DNA of 64,000 bases from Buchnera aphidicola (Ceratovacuna japonica) (GCA_024349705.1 AP026065.1:350726-414725), one strand, 5' to 3'; positions 30,992 to 40,471 are shown, counted from the stretch's first letter. Made by a program: numbers and translations. The notes: generated from the sequence alone by a model not told the origin.

Positions 30992-32386
30992 ATGGAAAAA
31001 AACAGAATAATATTAGAAAAGTTTTATAAAAATAATAAATATAATAAAAAAACTCCACCTCATTCTATAGAAGCTGAACAATCTATATTAGGTGGATTAA
31101 TGTTAGACAATAATAAATGGGATACGGTTTCAGACATAATAGTAGAAAAAGATTTTTTTAGCATTCAACATAGAATAATATTCAATGAAATGAAAAACTT
31201 ATTAAACTTAGAACATCCAATTGATTTAATAACTCTATCAGAATCTTTAGAACAAAAAAAAAAATTAGAAATAGTAGGAAGATTTTCTTATCTAGCTGAA
31301 TTGTCTAAAAATACTCCAAGTACATCTAATATAAAAGCATATGCAAATATAGTAAAGGAAAGAGCAATAATAAGAGAAATAATATCAGCAGCAAATAAAA
31401 TTATAATAGCTGGATATAATACAAACGGAAGAAACAGTGAAGATTTATTAGAATATGCAGAATCTATAGTATTTAAAATATCTGAAAGTAGAACAAGAAA
31501 AAAGTCAGGACCAAAAAATATTGTGCAAATATTAGATTCTACTATATCAAACATAGAAAATTTAATGAAATCTCCTATTGAAGACCTTACTGGGATAAAC
31601 ACTGGATATCAAGACCTTAATAAAAAAACTTCAGGATTACAAAAATCAGAACTTATAATAATAGCAGCCAGACCTTCTATGGGTAAAACTACATTTGCTA
31701 TGAATATTTGTGAAAACATAGCTATGATATATGAAAAACCAGTTTTAATATTTAGCTTAGAAATGCCTGTAGAACAAATTATGACAAGAATATTGTCATC
31801 ATTATCTAGAGTTAATCAGACAAAAATAAGAACAGGAAAACTAAATGATGAAGATTGGTCTAGAATATCAAGTACGATAAATATTTTGTTAAAAAAAAAA
31901 AATATATATATAGACGATTCTTCTTCGTTAACAACTACAGAAATAAGATCTAGATCTAGAAAAATTTATAGAGAAAATAAAGGAATAAGTTTAATTATGA
32001 TAGATTATTTACAACTTATGAAAATACCATCTATAAAAGAAAATAGAACTTTAGAGATAGCTGAAATATCTAGAACATTAAAATCATTAGCTAAAGAACT
32101 AGAAGTTCCTATAATAGCTTTATCTCAATTAAATAGATCTCTAGAACAGAGAGCAGATAAAAGACCTTTAAACTCAGACTTAAGAGAATCAGGATCTTTA
32201 GAACAAGATGCAGATCTAATAATGTTTATATATAGAGACGAAGTATATCATGAAAATAGTGATTTTAAGGGAATAGCTGAAATAATAATAGGAAAGCAAA
32301 GAAATGGACCAATAGGAACAATAAGATTAACATTCAATGGACATTGGTCAAGATTCGACAACTATTCAAGAATAAAATATAAATAA
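30992..32386 (+). CDS. dnaB: Replicative DNA helicase DnaB
   Basis: DnaB is the ring helicase at the replication fork. The N-terminal domain includes PPHSIEAEQSILGGLMLD. The RecA-like domain has Walker A ARPSMGKTTFAMN (about 227-239), Walker B LIMIDYLQLM and LSQLNRSLEQRADKRP with the sensor region. SDLRESGSLEQDADLIMF and the R-finger area near the end are complete. Length 464 versus 471. Confidence 0.98.
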   Translation: MEKNRIILEKFYKNNKYNKKTPPHSIEAEQSILGGLMLDNNKWDTVSDIIVEKDFFSIQHRIIFNEMKNLLNLEHPIDLITLSESLEQKKKLEIVGRFSYLAELSKNTPSTSNIKAYANIVKERAIIREIISAANKIIIAGYNTNGRNSEDLLEYAESIVFKISESRTRKKSGPKNIVQILDSTISNIENLMKSPIEDLTGINTGYQDLNKKTSGLQKSELIIIAARPSMGKTTFAMNICENIAMIYEKPVLIFSLEMPVEQIMTRILSSLSRVNQTKIRTGKLNDEDWSRISSTINILLKKKNIYIDDSSSLTTTEIRSRSRKIYRENKGISLIMIDYLQLMKIPSIKENRTLEIAEISRTLKSLAKELEVPIIALSQLNRSLEQRADKRPLNSDLRESGSLEQDADLIMFIYRDEVYHENSDFKGIAEIIIGKQRNGPIGTIRLTFNGHWSRFDNYSRIKYK

Positions 32387-32481
32387 AAATATTTATTTAA
32401 AAAAATATCTTAAAAACAAAAATTTTATACTATAAAAAATATTTTTATCTTTATAAATAAAATAAATATATGAGAAAAATT

Positions 32482-33471
32482 ATGAAAATAAAATTGGGTG
32501 TAGTAATGGATCCAATAAAAAATATAAATATAAAAAAAGATTCTACATTTTCTATATTGTTAGAAGCTCAAAAAAGAAAATATGTTATATATTATATGGA
32601 AATAAAAGACCTATATATATATTTAAATGAATCATATTCTAATACTAAAATTATAGAAGTTAAACAAGATAAAAAAAAATGGTATAAAATAATAAAAAAA
32701 AAAACTATATTATTACATAAATTAGACATAATACTTATGAGAAAAGATCCTCCAGTTAATATGGAATTTATTTATTCAACATATATTTTAGAAAAAGCTA
32801 AAAAAAACAATACAATAATAGTTAATGATCCAAAAAGTTTGAGAAATTTTAATGAAAAACTTTTTAGTATAAAATTTAAAGAATTTATTCCAAAAACATT
32901 GATAACTTCAAAAAAAAATATCATAAAAAATTTTATAAAAAAAAATAAAGATATAATAATAAAACCTTTAAATGGAATGGGTGGAGATTCTATATTTAGA
33001 ATAAAAGAAAAAGACAAAAATTTTTCTGTAATAGTAGAAACTATGACAAAAAAAGAAACTAAATATTGTATATCACAAAAATATGTTAAAAAAATATCAG
33101 AAGGAGATAAAAGGATAATAATAATAAATGGAATTCCTATAAAATGGTGTGTTTATAGAATTCCTAAAAAAGGAGAAAATAGAGGAAATATAGCAGCTGG
33201 AGGAACAATTAAATTAAAAAAAATAAATAAAAAAGATAAAAAAATCGCTAAAAAAGTTGGAAAATTTTTAATAAAAAAAGGTATAATATTAGCAGGAATA
33301 GACATAATAGGAAATAAACTAATAGAAATAAATATTACAAGCCCTACTTGTATAAGAGAAATAGAAAATTTTTATAAAATTTCTATTTCAAAAATTTTAT
33401 TAAATTGTTTAGAAAAAAAAATATTTAAAAAAACATTAAAACAAAAAAAAATAAAAAAAGAAAAAAAATAG
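32482..33471 (+). CDS. gshB: Glutathione synthetase
   Basis: GshB joins gamma-Glu-Cys and Gly using ATP. KLGVVMDPIKNINIKKDST at the start, LHKLDIILMRKDPPVNMEFIY, the ATP-grasp segment IIKPLNGMGGDSIFRIKEKD and the terminal NITSPTCIREIE are diagnostic. I prefer the ATG at 32482, which matches the E. coli start; another ATG four codons upstream is in frame. The tail after about residue 315 is pure Lys/Ile-rich sequence. It leads the gshB-yqgE-ruvX order seen in E. coli. Confidence 0.96.
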   Translation: MKIKLGVVMDPIKNINIKKDSTFSILLEAQKRKYVIYYMEIKDLYIYLNESYSNTKIIEVKQDKKKWYKIIKKKTILLHKLDIILMRKDPPVNMEFIYSTYILEKAKKNNTIIVNDPKSLRNFNEKLFSIKFKEFIPKTLITSKKNIIKNFIKKNKDIIIKPLNGMGGDSIFRIKEKDKNFSVIVETMTKKETKYCISQKYVKKISEGDKRIIIINGIPIKWCVYRIPKKGENRGNIAAGGTIKLKKINKKDKKIAKKVGKFLIKKGIILAGIDIIGNKLIEINITSPTCIREIENFYKISISKILLNCLEKKIFKKTLKQKKIKKEKK

Positions 33472-33481
33472 GTATAAAAAA

Positions 33482-34045
33482 GTGAAAACAGTATTACAAA
33501 ACCATTTTTTAATAGCTATGCCTGGTATAGAAAATCCGTTTTTTAAAAAATCAGTAATATATATATGTAAACATGATTCTAATGGAACTATGGGTATAAT
33601 AATAAATAAGCCAATAGAAAACCTAAAAATAAAAGATATATTAATAAAATTAAAAATAAAAGATATAAAAAAAAATAAAGAAATCAACAAACCTGTAATT
33701 TTAGGAGGGCCTCAATCTGGTGATAGAGGATTCATACTCCATTCTTCCAAAAAAAAATTTGCTTCTAGTATAAAAGTTTCTAAAAATACTTTAATAACAA
33801 CATCTAAAGATATATTGGAGTCTATAGAAAAATTGGAAAATCCTAAAAATATATTAGTAGCTTTAGGATATTGTTCATGGAAAAAAAATCAGTTAGAAAA
33901 TGAGTTGTTAGAAAATTCTTGGTTAACTGCTCCAGCTAATAGTTATGTTCTATTTAAAGTTCCAATGAAAAATAAATGGAATGAAGCAGCAAAAATATTA
34001 GGAGCAGATATAAAAAAAATAACAATAAATTTTGGGCATGCATAA
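33482..34045 (+). CDS. yqgE: UPF0301 protein YqgE (AlgH family)
   Basis: A conserved protein of unclear biochemical role. The GTG start at 33482 gives 187 residues, exactly the E. coli length. NHFLIAMPGIENPFFKKSV, NGTMGIIINKPIENLKI, LGGPQSGDRGFILH and ALGYCSWKKNQLENE are all family signatures. It lies 10 bp after gshB and four bases before ruvX. Persistence in a strongly reduced genome suggests a role tied to its neighbours, but none is established here. Confidence 0.93.
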   Translation: MKTVLQNHFLIAMPGIENPFFKKSVIYICKHDSNGTMGIIINKPIENLKIKDILIKLKIKDIKKNKEINKPVILGGPQSGDRGFILHSSKKKFASSIKVSKNTLITTSKDILESIEKLENPKNILVALGYCSWKKNQLENELLENSWLTAPANSYVLFKVPMKNKWNEAAKILGADIKKITINFGHA

Positions 34046-34049
34046 AAAA

Positions 34050-34460
34050 ATGAATTATATATCTTTTGATTATGGAACTAAAAATATAGGTGTAGCTGTA
34101 GGACAAAAAATTACAAATACAGGAAATATATTAAATTATATAAAATCAAAAAACAAAAAATATATATGGAAAAAAATAGAAGAAATAATAAAATATTGGA
34201 AACCAAAATCCATAATAGTTGGATTACCATTAAATATGGATGGAACAGAGCAAAGTATTACAAAAAAAACTAAAAAATTTGCCATTGAAATTAACAAGAA
34301 GTTTAATATAAAAGTTTATATGCATGATGAAAGATTAAGCACTATTGAAGCAAAAAGAATTTTATTTGAAAAAGGTTTTAAAAATTTAACAAAAAACAAA
34401 ATAAATTCTACATCAGCTTTAGTAATATTAGAAAGTTGGTTTTTTAAAAATATTTTATAA
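34050..34460 (+). CDS. ruvX: RuvX/YqgF-family nuclease (16S rRNA 5'-end maturation)
   Basis: A RNase H-fold protein, also called YqgF, implicated in pre-16S rRNA processing. FDYGTKNIGVAVGQ carries the first catalytic Asp, IIVGLPLNMDGTEQ the middle motif with Gly-Leu-Pro-Leu, and MHDERLSTIEAKRIL the second acidic cluster. I use the ATG at 34050 (136 residues, E. coli 138), four bases after yqgE stops. ATG 34038 and TTG 34032 are alternatives that overlap yqgE. Confidence 0.93.
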   Translation: MNYISFDYGTKNIGVAVGQKITNTGNILNYIKSKNKKYIWKKIEEIIKYWKPKSIIVGLPLNMDGTEQSITKKTKKFAIEINKKFNIKVYMHDERLSTIEAKRILFEKGFKNLTKNKINSTSALVILESWFFKNIL

Positions 34461-34476
34461 GAAAATGTAAAATAAC

Positions 34477-35616
34477 ATGAATAAAAATATATATTTAAGT
34501 TTATACATACACATACCATGGTGTATAAGAAGATGTCCTTATTGTAATTTTAATATTTCCACTTTTAATATAAGAAGAAAAAAAAAATATATTAAAAAAT
34601 ATATAAATAATATGTGTAGAGATCTAAAAAAAGATAAAAGATTAGTAAAAAGAAAAAAAATACATACTATATTTATAGGAGGGGGAACTCCTACTATATT
34701 TACATACAAAGAAATATATATAATGTTAAAAAAAATAAAAAAAATATTTCAATTTTCTAAAAAAATAGAAATAACAATAGAAATGGATCCAAAAACAGTA
34801 GAAACTAAAAATATAAAATTTTATAATAAAATAGGTATAAATAGAATATCTATAGGAATACAAACTTTTAATAATAAAAAATTGAAATTATTAAGAAGAA
34901 TGTATAAATGCAATCAAGCTATAGATATTATAAAAAAATGTAAGAAAAATAATAATGCTAAAATAAATTTAGATATTATGCACAGTTTACCAAATCAATC
35001 TTTATATGAAGCTCTAGTAGACATAAAAATTTCTTGTAATATGAATCCACATCATATTTCTTGGTATAAATTAGAAATAGAAAAAAACACTGTTTTTCAT
35101 AAAAAAAAAATTAAAAATACAATTGAACGTATATATTTAAAAATATTAAAATATGGAAAAATTATTTTAAAAAAAAATGGATATAAACAATATGAAATAT
35201 CTTCATATTCAAAAAATAATAATGAGTCTAAACATAATTTGAATTATTGGAATTTTGGTGATTATATAGGAATAGGGTGTGGATCTCATGGAAAAATAAC
35301 TACAAAAAATGGAAATGTAATAAGAACAATAAAAGAAAAAAATATAAAAAAATATAATTTAAAAAATTATTTATATAAAATAAAAGTTATTAATGAAAAA
35401 GAAAAAATTTTAGAATTTTTTATGAATAAATTTAGATTATATAAACCAATACTAATAAATGATTTATTCAAATATACTAGAATAAAAATAAAAAAAATTT
35501 ATAAAAAAATTAATAAAGCTAAAAAAAAAGGGTACATAGTAATAAACAAAAAAAAAATAGAAACTACAAAAATGGGAAAAAACTTTTTAGATAATTTATT
35601 AGAAATTTTTGTATAA
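34477..35616 (+). CDS. hemW: HemW, radical-SAM haem chaperone
   Basis: HemW is a CPN-like radical-SAM protein reported to bind haem and not to have coproporphyrinogen oxidase activity. The cluster motif CIRRCPYCNF (CxxxCxxC plus the extra residue pattern of HemW) is near residues 16-25, GGGTPTIF is the SAM-binding GGE-type region, and IGIGCGSHG appears near 269. Length 379 versus 378. Loss of many haem enzymes is expected in such a genome, so its retention is of interest. It needs Fe-S supply from the isc genes. Confidence 0.92.
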   Translation: MNKNIYLSLYIHIPWCIRRCPYCNFNISTFNIRRKKKYIKKYINNMCRDLKKDKRLVKRKKIHTIFIGGGTPTIFTYKEIYIMLKKIKKIFQFSKKIEITIEMDPKTVETKNIKFYNKIGINRISIGIQTFNNKKLKLLRRMYKCNQAIDIIKKCKKNNNAKINLDIMHSLPNQSLYEALVDIKISCNMNPHHISWYKLEIEKNTVFHKKKIKNTIERIYLKILKYGKIILKKNGYKQYEISSYSKNNNESKHNLNYWNFGDYIGIGCGSHGKITTKNGNVIRTIKEKNIKKYNLKNYLYKIKVINEKEKILEFFMNKFRLYKPILINDLFKYTRIKIKKIYKKINKAKKKGYIVINKKKIETTKMGKNFLDNLLEIFV

Positions 35617-35617
35617 T

Positions 35618-36376
35618 TTAAATTTTTTTATATATTATATTATATATAAAACTTTTATTATTTTTAGCTTTATTTTCATATTTAGTACACATATTAATTT
35701 TTTTTTTAAAATTTTTGTTTTTATTTTCAATAAAAAAAAATTCTTCAAAACGTTTAATAATTTTTATATTTTTTATAATGTTTTTATAATATAGTTCACA
35801 GTCAGTCATAATATGTAATACACCATTTTTTATTAATTTTAATCTTATCAAAGATAAAAACATTAAATTAATTAATCTTCTTTTATTATGTTTTCTTTTC
35901 TTCCAAGGGTCAGGAAAAAATATTTGTACTTTAAATATTGAATTGTTTGATAACATATATTTAAAAATTTTTAATCCATCAAAATAAATTATTTTTAAAT
36001 TTTTAATATTATTACTGTTGCATTTTTTAATACAATATAATATTCCTTTTATATATACTTCTATACCCAAAAAGTTTACTTTAGAATTTTGTGTAGCATC
36101 ATAAAATATTTTTTTTCCGTCTCCAAATCCTATATCTACAACAATAGGATATAAAAAGTTTAAAAACATATGTTGTCTCTTTTTATAATAAAAATCTATG
36201 CAAAATTTTTTCCAAAATTTTTTTATAATTTTAATATTAATATTACTAACTCTTTTTCTCCTTAATACAAAACTTTTTATTTCTCTATATAAAAGGTTAT
36301 TTCTAAAAAATTTTATTGAATATAAACTTTTATTCTTTTTTATATTATTCATAATAATAGTAATATGTTGTAACAA
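35618..36376 (-). CDS. trmB: tRNA (guanine-N7)-methyltransferase
   Basis: TrmB makes m7G46 in the variable loop. IKSFVLRRKRVSN near the start, the SAM-binding VVDIGFGDGKKIF, FLGIEVYIKGI, IFFPDPWKKRKHNKRRLI (signature PDPW-KxxHxKRR) and the HIMTDCELY segment are present. Length 252 versus 239; an ATG nine codons in may be the true start. It ends only a base or so from the hemW stop on the opposite strand, leaving no room for a terminator. In E. coli mutY and yggX follow in divergent arrangement; mutY is gone here. Confidence 0.93.
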   Translation of the reverse strand: MLQHITIIMNNIKKNKSLYSIKFFRNNLLYREIKSFVLRRKRVSNINIKIIKKFWKKFCIDFYYKKRQHMFLNFLYPIVVDIGFGDGKKIFYDATQNSKVNFLGIEVYIKGILYCIKKCNSNNIKNLKIIYFDGLKIFKYMLSNNSIFKVQIFFPDPWKKRKHNKRRLINLMFLSLIRLKLIKNGVLHIMTDCELYYKNIIKNIKIIKRFEEFFFIENKNKNFKKKINMCTKYENKAKNNKSFIYNIIYKKI

Positions 36377-36484
36377 AAAATAAATTATATTATAAAATAA
36401 AAATTATTTTAAATATTAATATTATATATTATAATATAAATTAATTATAAAATTATATTTAACAAAATAATATTTAAAATATAT

Positions 36485-36721
36485 ATGAAAAATACTATAA
36501 AATGTTCATTTTTTAAAAAAAATATGAAAAAGCAAAAAAAAAAAGAATATCCAGGTAAAATAGGAAAAAAGATATATAATGAAATATCAGAAAAGGCTTG
36601 GAAAAAATGGAAATTAGAAGAAATAAAAATAATTAATGAAAAAAAATTAAACATGTTACATACTAGTGATATAAAAAAACTAGAAAATTATATGATAAAT
36701 TTTTTATTTAAAAAAAATTAA
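36485..36721 (+). CDS. yggX: Probable Fe2+-trafficking protein YggX
   Basis: A small protein linked to Fe-S cluster protection from oxidation in enterobacteria. KCSFFKKNMKKQ, YPGKIGKKIYNEISEKAWKKW and INEKKLNMLHTSDIKKLE match the family closely, and the C-terminus is trimmed (78 residues versus 91). The last four bases overlap the 3' end of sbcB on the other strand. Confidence 0.93.
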   Translation: MKNTIKCSFFKKNMKKQKKKEYPGKIGKKIYNEISEKAWKKWKLEEIKIINEKKLNMLHTSDIKKLENYMINFLFKKN

Positions 36722-38148
36722 TAATTTTTTAAAATATTTATTATATATTTAATATACAGAAAAACTTTTTTTATTAAAATTGTCTTAGTATTATTTGAAT
36801 AATTTTTTATTAATTTTGTTTTTAAATTTTTAATATAATTATTTAAAAATTTATAATTTATAGTTTTTAAACAATGTATTTTCCATTTTTTTTTTTCTGA
36901 ACTATTTAACATGTTAGTAAAATTTCTAGCTTTAAATCTAAAAAACAACTCATTCATTCTATAATCATGAAACAATATTTTTTTTTTAAATACTTCATTT
37001 ATATCTGTATTATGAATTTTTTTCATAATATTTTTATCACTGTTAATAAAAAAATTTTCATATATTTTAAAATCTACATCTATATTATCATTTTTTTTTT
37101 TTTTTTCTTCTAAAAAAAATTTTTTTAGTAATAAAAATATTTTCCATTTAGATTTTATATACAAAATTTTATTAAACTTTTTCTTAAAATTTATTTTTAT
37201 TCTACATAAATCTATTTCTCTAGCAACAGATATAGGAGCTATTATTGGGGATTTATTTAAATGTATAAATAATATACCTAATGAAAATAAATTTTTAATA
37301 ATTAAATTTGAATATTTTTTTTTGTTAAGATAAGATATAAAAATTTTTAAGTCTTTTGTTAAATCAAACATAACAGCTATATTAGAATTTTTAGGATGTA
37401 TAAATAAAAATAAAATAACAGATAAATTAAACTTATTGTTTGTAAAAATTCCAGAAGAAAAAAAAATAGGATTCCATATGTTTTTATATATTACTGATAA
37501 AACATTTTTTTTAAATCTCATTTTTAATATGTAATTAAATAATTTTATATTTTTTTTCTTTAAAAATTTAGACACATAAATTGTAGCATAAACATCACTA
37601 GTAGCATCATGAGCATTTTTATGAAAAATATTGTTTTCTTTAGTAAAATCTCTTAATTTAAAACTAACACATTTTTTTTTATTTTTTTTAGGCCACTTTA
37701 TGTTTTCTGGTCTAAAAGAATAATATGCTCTTAACATTATTAAGATATCTAATCTAGAATTATTATTTTTCCAATGCCAGCTATATGGATCAAAAAAATT
37801 TCTATAGAATATATTTCTAGTAAATTCATCATCAAAGTTAAAATTATTATATCCTACAATACAAGAATTTTTTTTTTTAAAAATATTATTTATTTTTTTT
37901 GAAAAAAAATATTCATTAAGATATTTTTTTTTAAACAAATCTAAGGGAGATATTTTAGTCACAAAAATAGATTTTATATTAGGTAAATAATCTATAGAAG
38001 GCATACAAAAAAAACAAATATCAGAACTTATAATTTCTAAATTGAAATTAGTTATGACACAAGAAAACTGAAAAGGTTTATCTAAATATGGACTTAAACC
38101 AAATGTTTCATAATCATAAAATATAAAATAAAAATTTTTAGATGACAT
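36718..38148 (-). CDS. sbcB: Exodeoxyribonuclease I
   Basis: SbcB degrades single-stranded DNA 3' to 5'. The DEDD-type motifs are visible: FYDYETFGLSPYLDKPFQFS (Exo I, first acidic pair), YNNFNFDDEFTRNIFYRNF (Exo II) and HDATSDVYATI (Exo III, His and Asp). The C-terminal SH3-like and helical regions are diverged but present. Length 476 versus 475. SSB's conserved tail is its known partner site in E. coli. Confidence 0.95.
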   Translation of the reverse strand: MSSKNFYFIFYDYETFGLSPYLDKPFQFSCVITNFNLEIISSDICFFCMPSIDYLPNIKSIFVTKISPLDLFKKKYLNEYFFSKKINNIFKKKNSCIVGYNNFNFDDEFTRNIFYRNFFDPYSWHWKNNNSRLDILIMLRAYYSFRPENIKWPKKNKKKCVSFKLRDFTKENNIFHKNAHDATSDVYATIYVSKFLKKKNIKLFNYILKMRFKKNVLSVIYKNIWNPIFFSSGIFTNNKFNLSVILFLFIHPKNSNIAVMFDLTKDLKIFISYLNKKKYSNLIIKNLFSLGILFIHLNKSPIIAPISVAREIDLCRIKINFKKKFNKILYIKSKWKIFLLLKKFFLEEKKKKNDNIDVDFKIYENFFINSDKNIMKKIHNTDINEVFKKKILFHDYRMNELFFRFKARNFTNMLNSSEKKKWKIHCLKTINYKFLNNYIKNLKTKLIKNYSNNTKTILIKKVFLYIKYIINILKNY

Positions 38149-38189
38149 TTAAAAAAAAACAGATAAAAATTGTAAAAATAAAATTTTTA

Positions 38190-38262
38190 CTCCTCCGACT
38201 GGGATCGAACCAGTGACATACGGATTAACAGTCCGCCGTTCTACCAACTGAACTACAGAGGA
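38190..38262 (-). tRNA. tRNA-Asn (anticodon GTT)
   Basis: The minus strand gives acceptor pair TCCTCTG/CGGAGGA, anticodon loop CTGTTAA (GTT) and T-loop TTCGATC. It is very close to E. coli tRNA-Asn. The discriminator is G and CCA is not encoded. Confidence 0.97.
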
Positions 38263-38379
38263 AAATATAATTATTATTATTATAATTAATATATTTTTAA
38301 TGTCAAATTATTTAAAAAAAAAAAAAATATATATAGAAAAAAAATATTATATATAATATAATTTATAAATAATATATGA

Positions 38380-38452
38380 GGCCCTTTAGCTCAGTGGTTA
38401 GAGCACACGACTCATAATCGTTAGGTCGCTGGTTCAAATCCAGCAAGGGCCA
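38380..38452 (+). tRNA. ileX: tRNA-Ile2 (anticodon CAT, lysidine-modified type)
   Basis: The anticodon is CAT, but the body matches E. coli tRNA-Ile2 (ileX) and not elongator or initiator Met: acceptor GGCCCTT/AAGGGCC, the CGACTCATAATCG anticodon arm and the GGTCGCTGGTTCAAATCCAGC T-arm. Such a tRNA needs TilS to convert C34 to lysidine so that it reads AUA as Ile. AUA is extremely common in this genome, which makes the tRNA and TilS essential. CCA is not encoded. Confidence 0.93.
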
Positions 38453-38457
38453 TAAAA

Positions 38458-38485
38458 TTTTTTAATAATTTAAATTATTAAAAAA
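38458..38485. terminator. A/T palindrome after tRNA-Ile2
   Basis: A perfect 28-nt palindrome made only of A and T lies six bases past tRNA-Ile2 and 19 bases before rph. It may end the tRNA transcript or simply be chance in such A/T-rich DNA; a stem without G-C pairs is weak. Confidence 0.3.
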
Positions 38486-38504
38486 TAAAAATATTTTATG
38501 AACA

Positions 38505-39236
38505 ATGACAAATAAAAAAAGATTATTTAATAGATCATTATTAGAAATGCGACCTGTGATTTTTAAAAAAAATTATACTTCTCACTCTGATGGATCTATA
38601 TTAATAAAAATTGGTAATACTTCAGTATTATGCAATGCTTCTATACAAGAAAAAGTTCCTTTTTTTATAAAAGGACAAAAAACTGGATGGATAACTGCAG
38701 AATATGGAATGATTCCAACTTCTACTCATAAAAGAAATATAAGAGAATCAATACAAGGAAAACAAAAAGGAAGGACTGTAGAAATACAAAGATTTATTTC
38801 TAGATCGTTAAGATCTTCTATAAATCTAAAGGAACTTGGAGAAAGAACAATTTTGTTAGATTGTGATGTATTAGAAGCTGATGGGGGGACAAGATCTGCA
38901 TCTATAACTGGATCTTATATAGCTATGGCTCAAGCATGTAAAAAACTAATTAAAAAAAATATATTAAAAAAAAATCCAATAAAAACTGTTTTAGCATCAA
39001 TATCTGTTGGAATAGTAGATAATGAATATATGTGTGATTTGGACTATAATGAAGATTCACGAGCATATTCTGATATAAATATAGTAATGGATTCAGAAGA
39101 AAAAATAGTAGAAATACAAGGTACAGCAGAAATAAAAACTTTTAGAGAAAAAGATTTATATCATCTTATATCAATAGCAAAAAAAAACATAAATATATTA
39201 ATAAAAAAACAAAAAGACATAATAAAAAAAATTTAA
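38505..39236 (+). CDS. rph: Ribonuclease PH
   Basis: RNase PH is a phosphate-dependent 3' exonuclease that trims tRNA 3' ends. Since no tRNA in this window encodes its CCA, end trimming followed by CCA addition is needed. GSILIKIGNTSVLCNASI, GWITAEYGMIPTSTHKRNIRE, the phosphate-site RSLRSSINLKELGERTI and LDCDVLEADGGTRSASITG are diagnostic. Length 243 versus 238, with a full C-terminus, unlike E. coli K-12 where rph is frameshifted. Confidence 0.97.
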   Translation: MTNKKRLFNRSLLEMRPVIFKKNYTSHSDGSILIKIGNTSVLCNASIQEKVPFFIKGQKTGWITAEYGMIPTSTHKRNIRESIQGKQKGRTVEIQRFISRSLRSSINLKELGERTILLDCDVLEADGGTRSASITGSYIAMAQACKKLIKKNILKKNPIKTVLASISVGIVDNEYMCDLDYNEDSRAYSDINIVMDSEEKIVEIQGTAEIKTFREKDLYHLISIAKKNINILIKKQKDIIKKI

Positions 39237-39264
39237 TAATGAAATATAAAAGATTATTAATATT

Positions 39265-39326
39265 TTCTTATATCTATAATAATTTTTATTTTTTAAAAAT
39301 TTTTTATATTAAAATAGATATAAGAA
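39265..39326. terminator. Long hairpin between convergent rph and rplI
   Basis: A perfect 13-bp inverted repeat (39265-39277 with 39314-39326) flanks 36 A/T bases with T and A runs. It lies in the 138-bp gap between two convergent genes and is a reasonable shared terminator, although the loop is long. Confidence 0.45.
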
Positions 39327-39374
39327 TAATATATAATATATAATATATAATATATTTTTTAAAAATATAATTCT

Positions 39375-39824
39375 TTATTTAGGCAAAACTTCTATACAAA
39401 TATTAGATTTTATATTTTTATGTAATTTAAAAGTAATATTATAAATTCCTAATTTCTTTATAAAATTATTTTCTATATAAACATTTTTTTTATTAACTGT
39501 TATTCCTATTTTTTTTAAATTATGTACAATAATTTTGGAATTTACAGATCCAAATAATTTTCCTTCTTTACTAGATTTAGCAAAAATTTTTAATTTACTT
39601 AATTTATCTAATTTAACTTTAATATTGTTAAGAGAAGAAATCTTATTTTCTATTCTTTTTTCTCTTAAAATTTTATTTTTATTAAACTTTTTAATATTTT
39701 TTTTATTAGCTAACATAGCTTTTCCAGCAGGAAACAAAAAATTTCTAGCATATCCTGCTTTAACATTAACTATATTTCCTTTTTCTCCTAACTTTACTAT
39801 TTTTTCTGACAATATTATTTTCAT
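39375..39824 (-). CDS. rplI: Ribosomal protein L9
   Basis: Elongated 50S stalk-like protein, 149 residues as in E. coli. The N-terminal signature EKIVKLGEKGNIVNVKAGYARNFLFPAGKA is clear (key part GYARNFLxPxGxA); the C-terminal domain is diverged. It belongs to the rpsF-rpsR-rplI group; priB, present between rpsF and rpsR in E. coli, is absent. Confidence 0.96.
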   Translation of the reverse strand: MKIILSEKIVKLGEKGNIVNVKAGYARNFLFPAGKAMLANKKNIKKFNKNKILREKRIENKISSLNNIKVKLDKLSKLKIFAKSSKEGKLFGSVNSKIIVHNLKKIGITVNKKNVYIENNFIKKLGIYNITFKLHKNIKSNICIEVLPK

Positions 39825-39859
39825 AAAATTAAGAATATCTAAATTTTTTATATTTTATT

Positions 39860-40087
39860 TTATTTATGTTTATCAGTATAAGGTAATAAAGCTAAATATC
39901 TAGCTTTTTTTATAGCTTTTGAAAGCTTTCTTTGATATTTTGATTTTGTTCCAGTAATTCTACTTGGAACTATTTTTCCGTTCTCAGTAATATAATTTTT
40001 TAATAAATTTATGTCCTTATAATCTATATCTTTTATTCCCTCTGAAGTGAATCTACAAAATTTTCTTCTTCTAAAATATCTAATCAT
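39860..40087 (-). CDS. rpsR: Ribosomal protein S18
   Basis: 30S platform protein that pairs with S6. 75 residues as in E. coli. [11 protein letters not shown] at the start, [23 protein letters not shown] and [21 protein letters not shown] are diagnostic. Confidence 0.97.
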   Translation of the reverse strand: MIRYFRRRKFCRFTSEGIKDIDYKDINLLKNYITENGKIVPSRITGTKSKYQRKLSKAIKKARYLALLPYTDKHK

Positions 40088-40123
40088 ATTTATGTCTTTA
40101 AAACAATATTTTTAAAATATTAT

Positions 40124-40471
40124 TTATTTCCTTTTAATTTTTTTTTCAGAATCTTTTATTATGAACATAGGAGATTTATCAAATATTGGTTTTTTCATAG
40201 AAATTATAAGATTTCTTAATATATTTTCATCAAATCTTATTTTATTGTCTAGTTCTTTCATAACATTTTTTAACACTTCTATATTCATTAAAATGTAATG
40301 ACCCTTATGTATTTTTTTTACAGGATATGCTAAATGTCTTCTACCCCAATTTTCTAACCTATGAATTATACCTTTACTTTCTTTTATAAAATTAATATAT
40401 TTTTCTAAAATTTGAGATACTAAATTACTATTTCCAGGATGGAATATTAATACTATTTCATAATTTTTCAT
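40124..40471 (-). CDS. rpsF: Ribosomal protein S6
   Basis: 30S platform protein of 115 residues. MKNYEIVLIFHPGNSN at the start, HRLENWGRRHLAYPVKKIHKGHY and FDENILRNLI identify it. The acidic C-terminal tail on which E. coli RimK adds Glu residues is missing, replaced by a short basic end. There are 36 bp between it and rpsR. Confidence 0.95.
   Translation of the reverse strand: MKNYEIVLIFHPGNSNLVSQILEKYINFIKESKGIIHRLENWGRRHLAYPVKKIHKGHYILMNIEVLKNVMKELDNKIRFDENILRNLIISMKKPIFDKSPMFIIKDSEKKIKRK

Noticed and set aside
38380..38452. tRNA-Met from the CAT anticodon
   Set aside because: The acceptor and T arms match tRNA-Ile2 and differ from both E. coli Met tRNAs.
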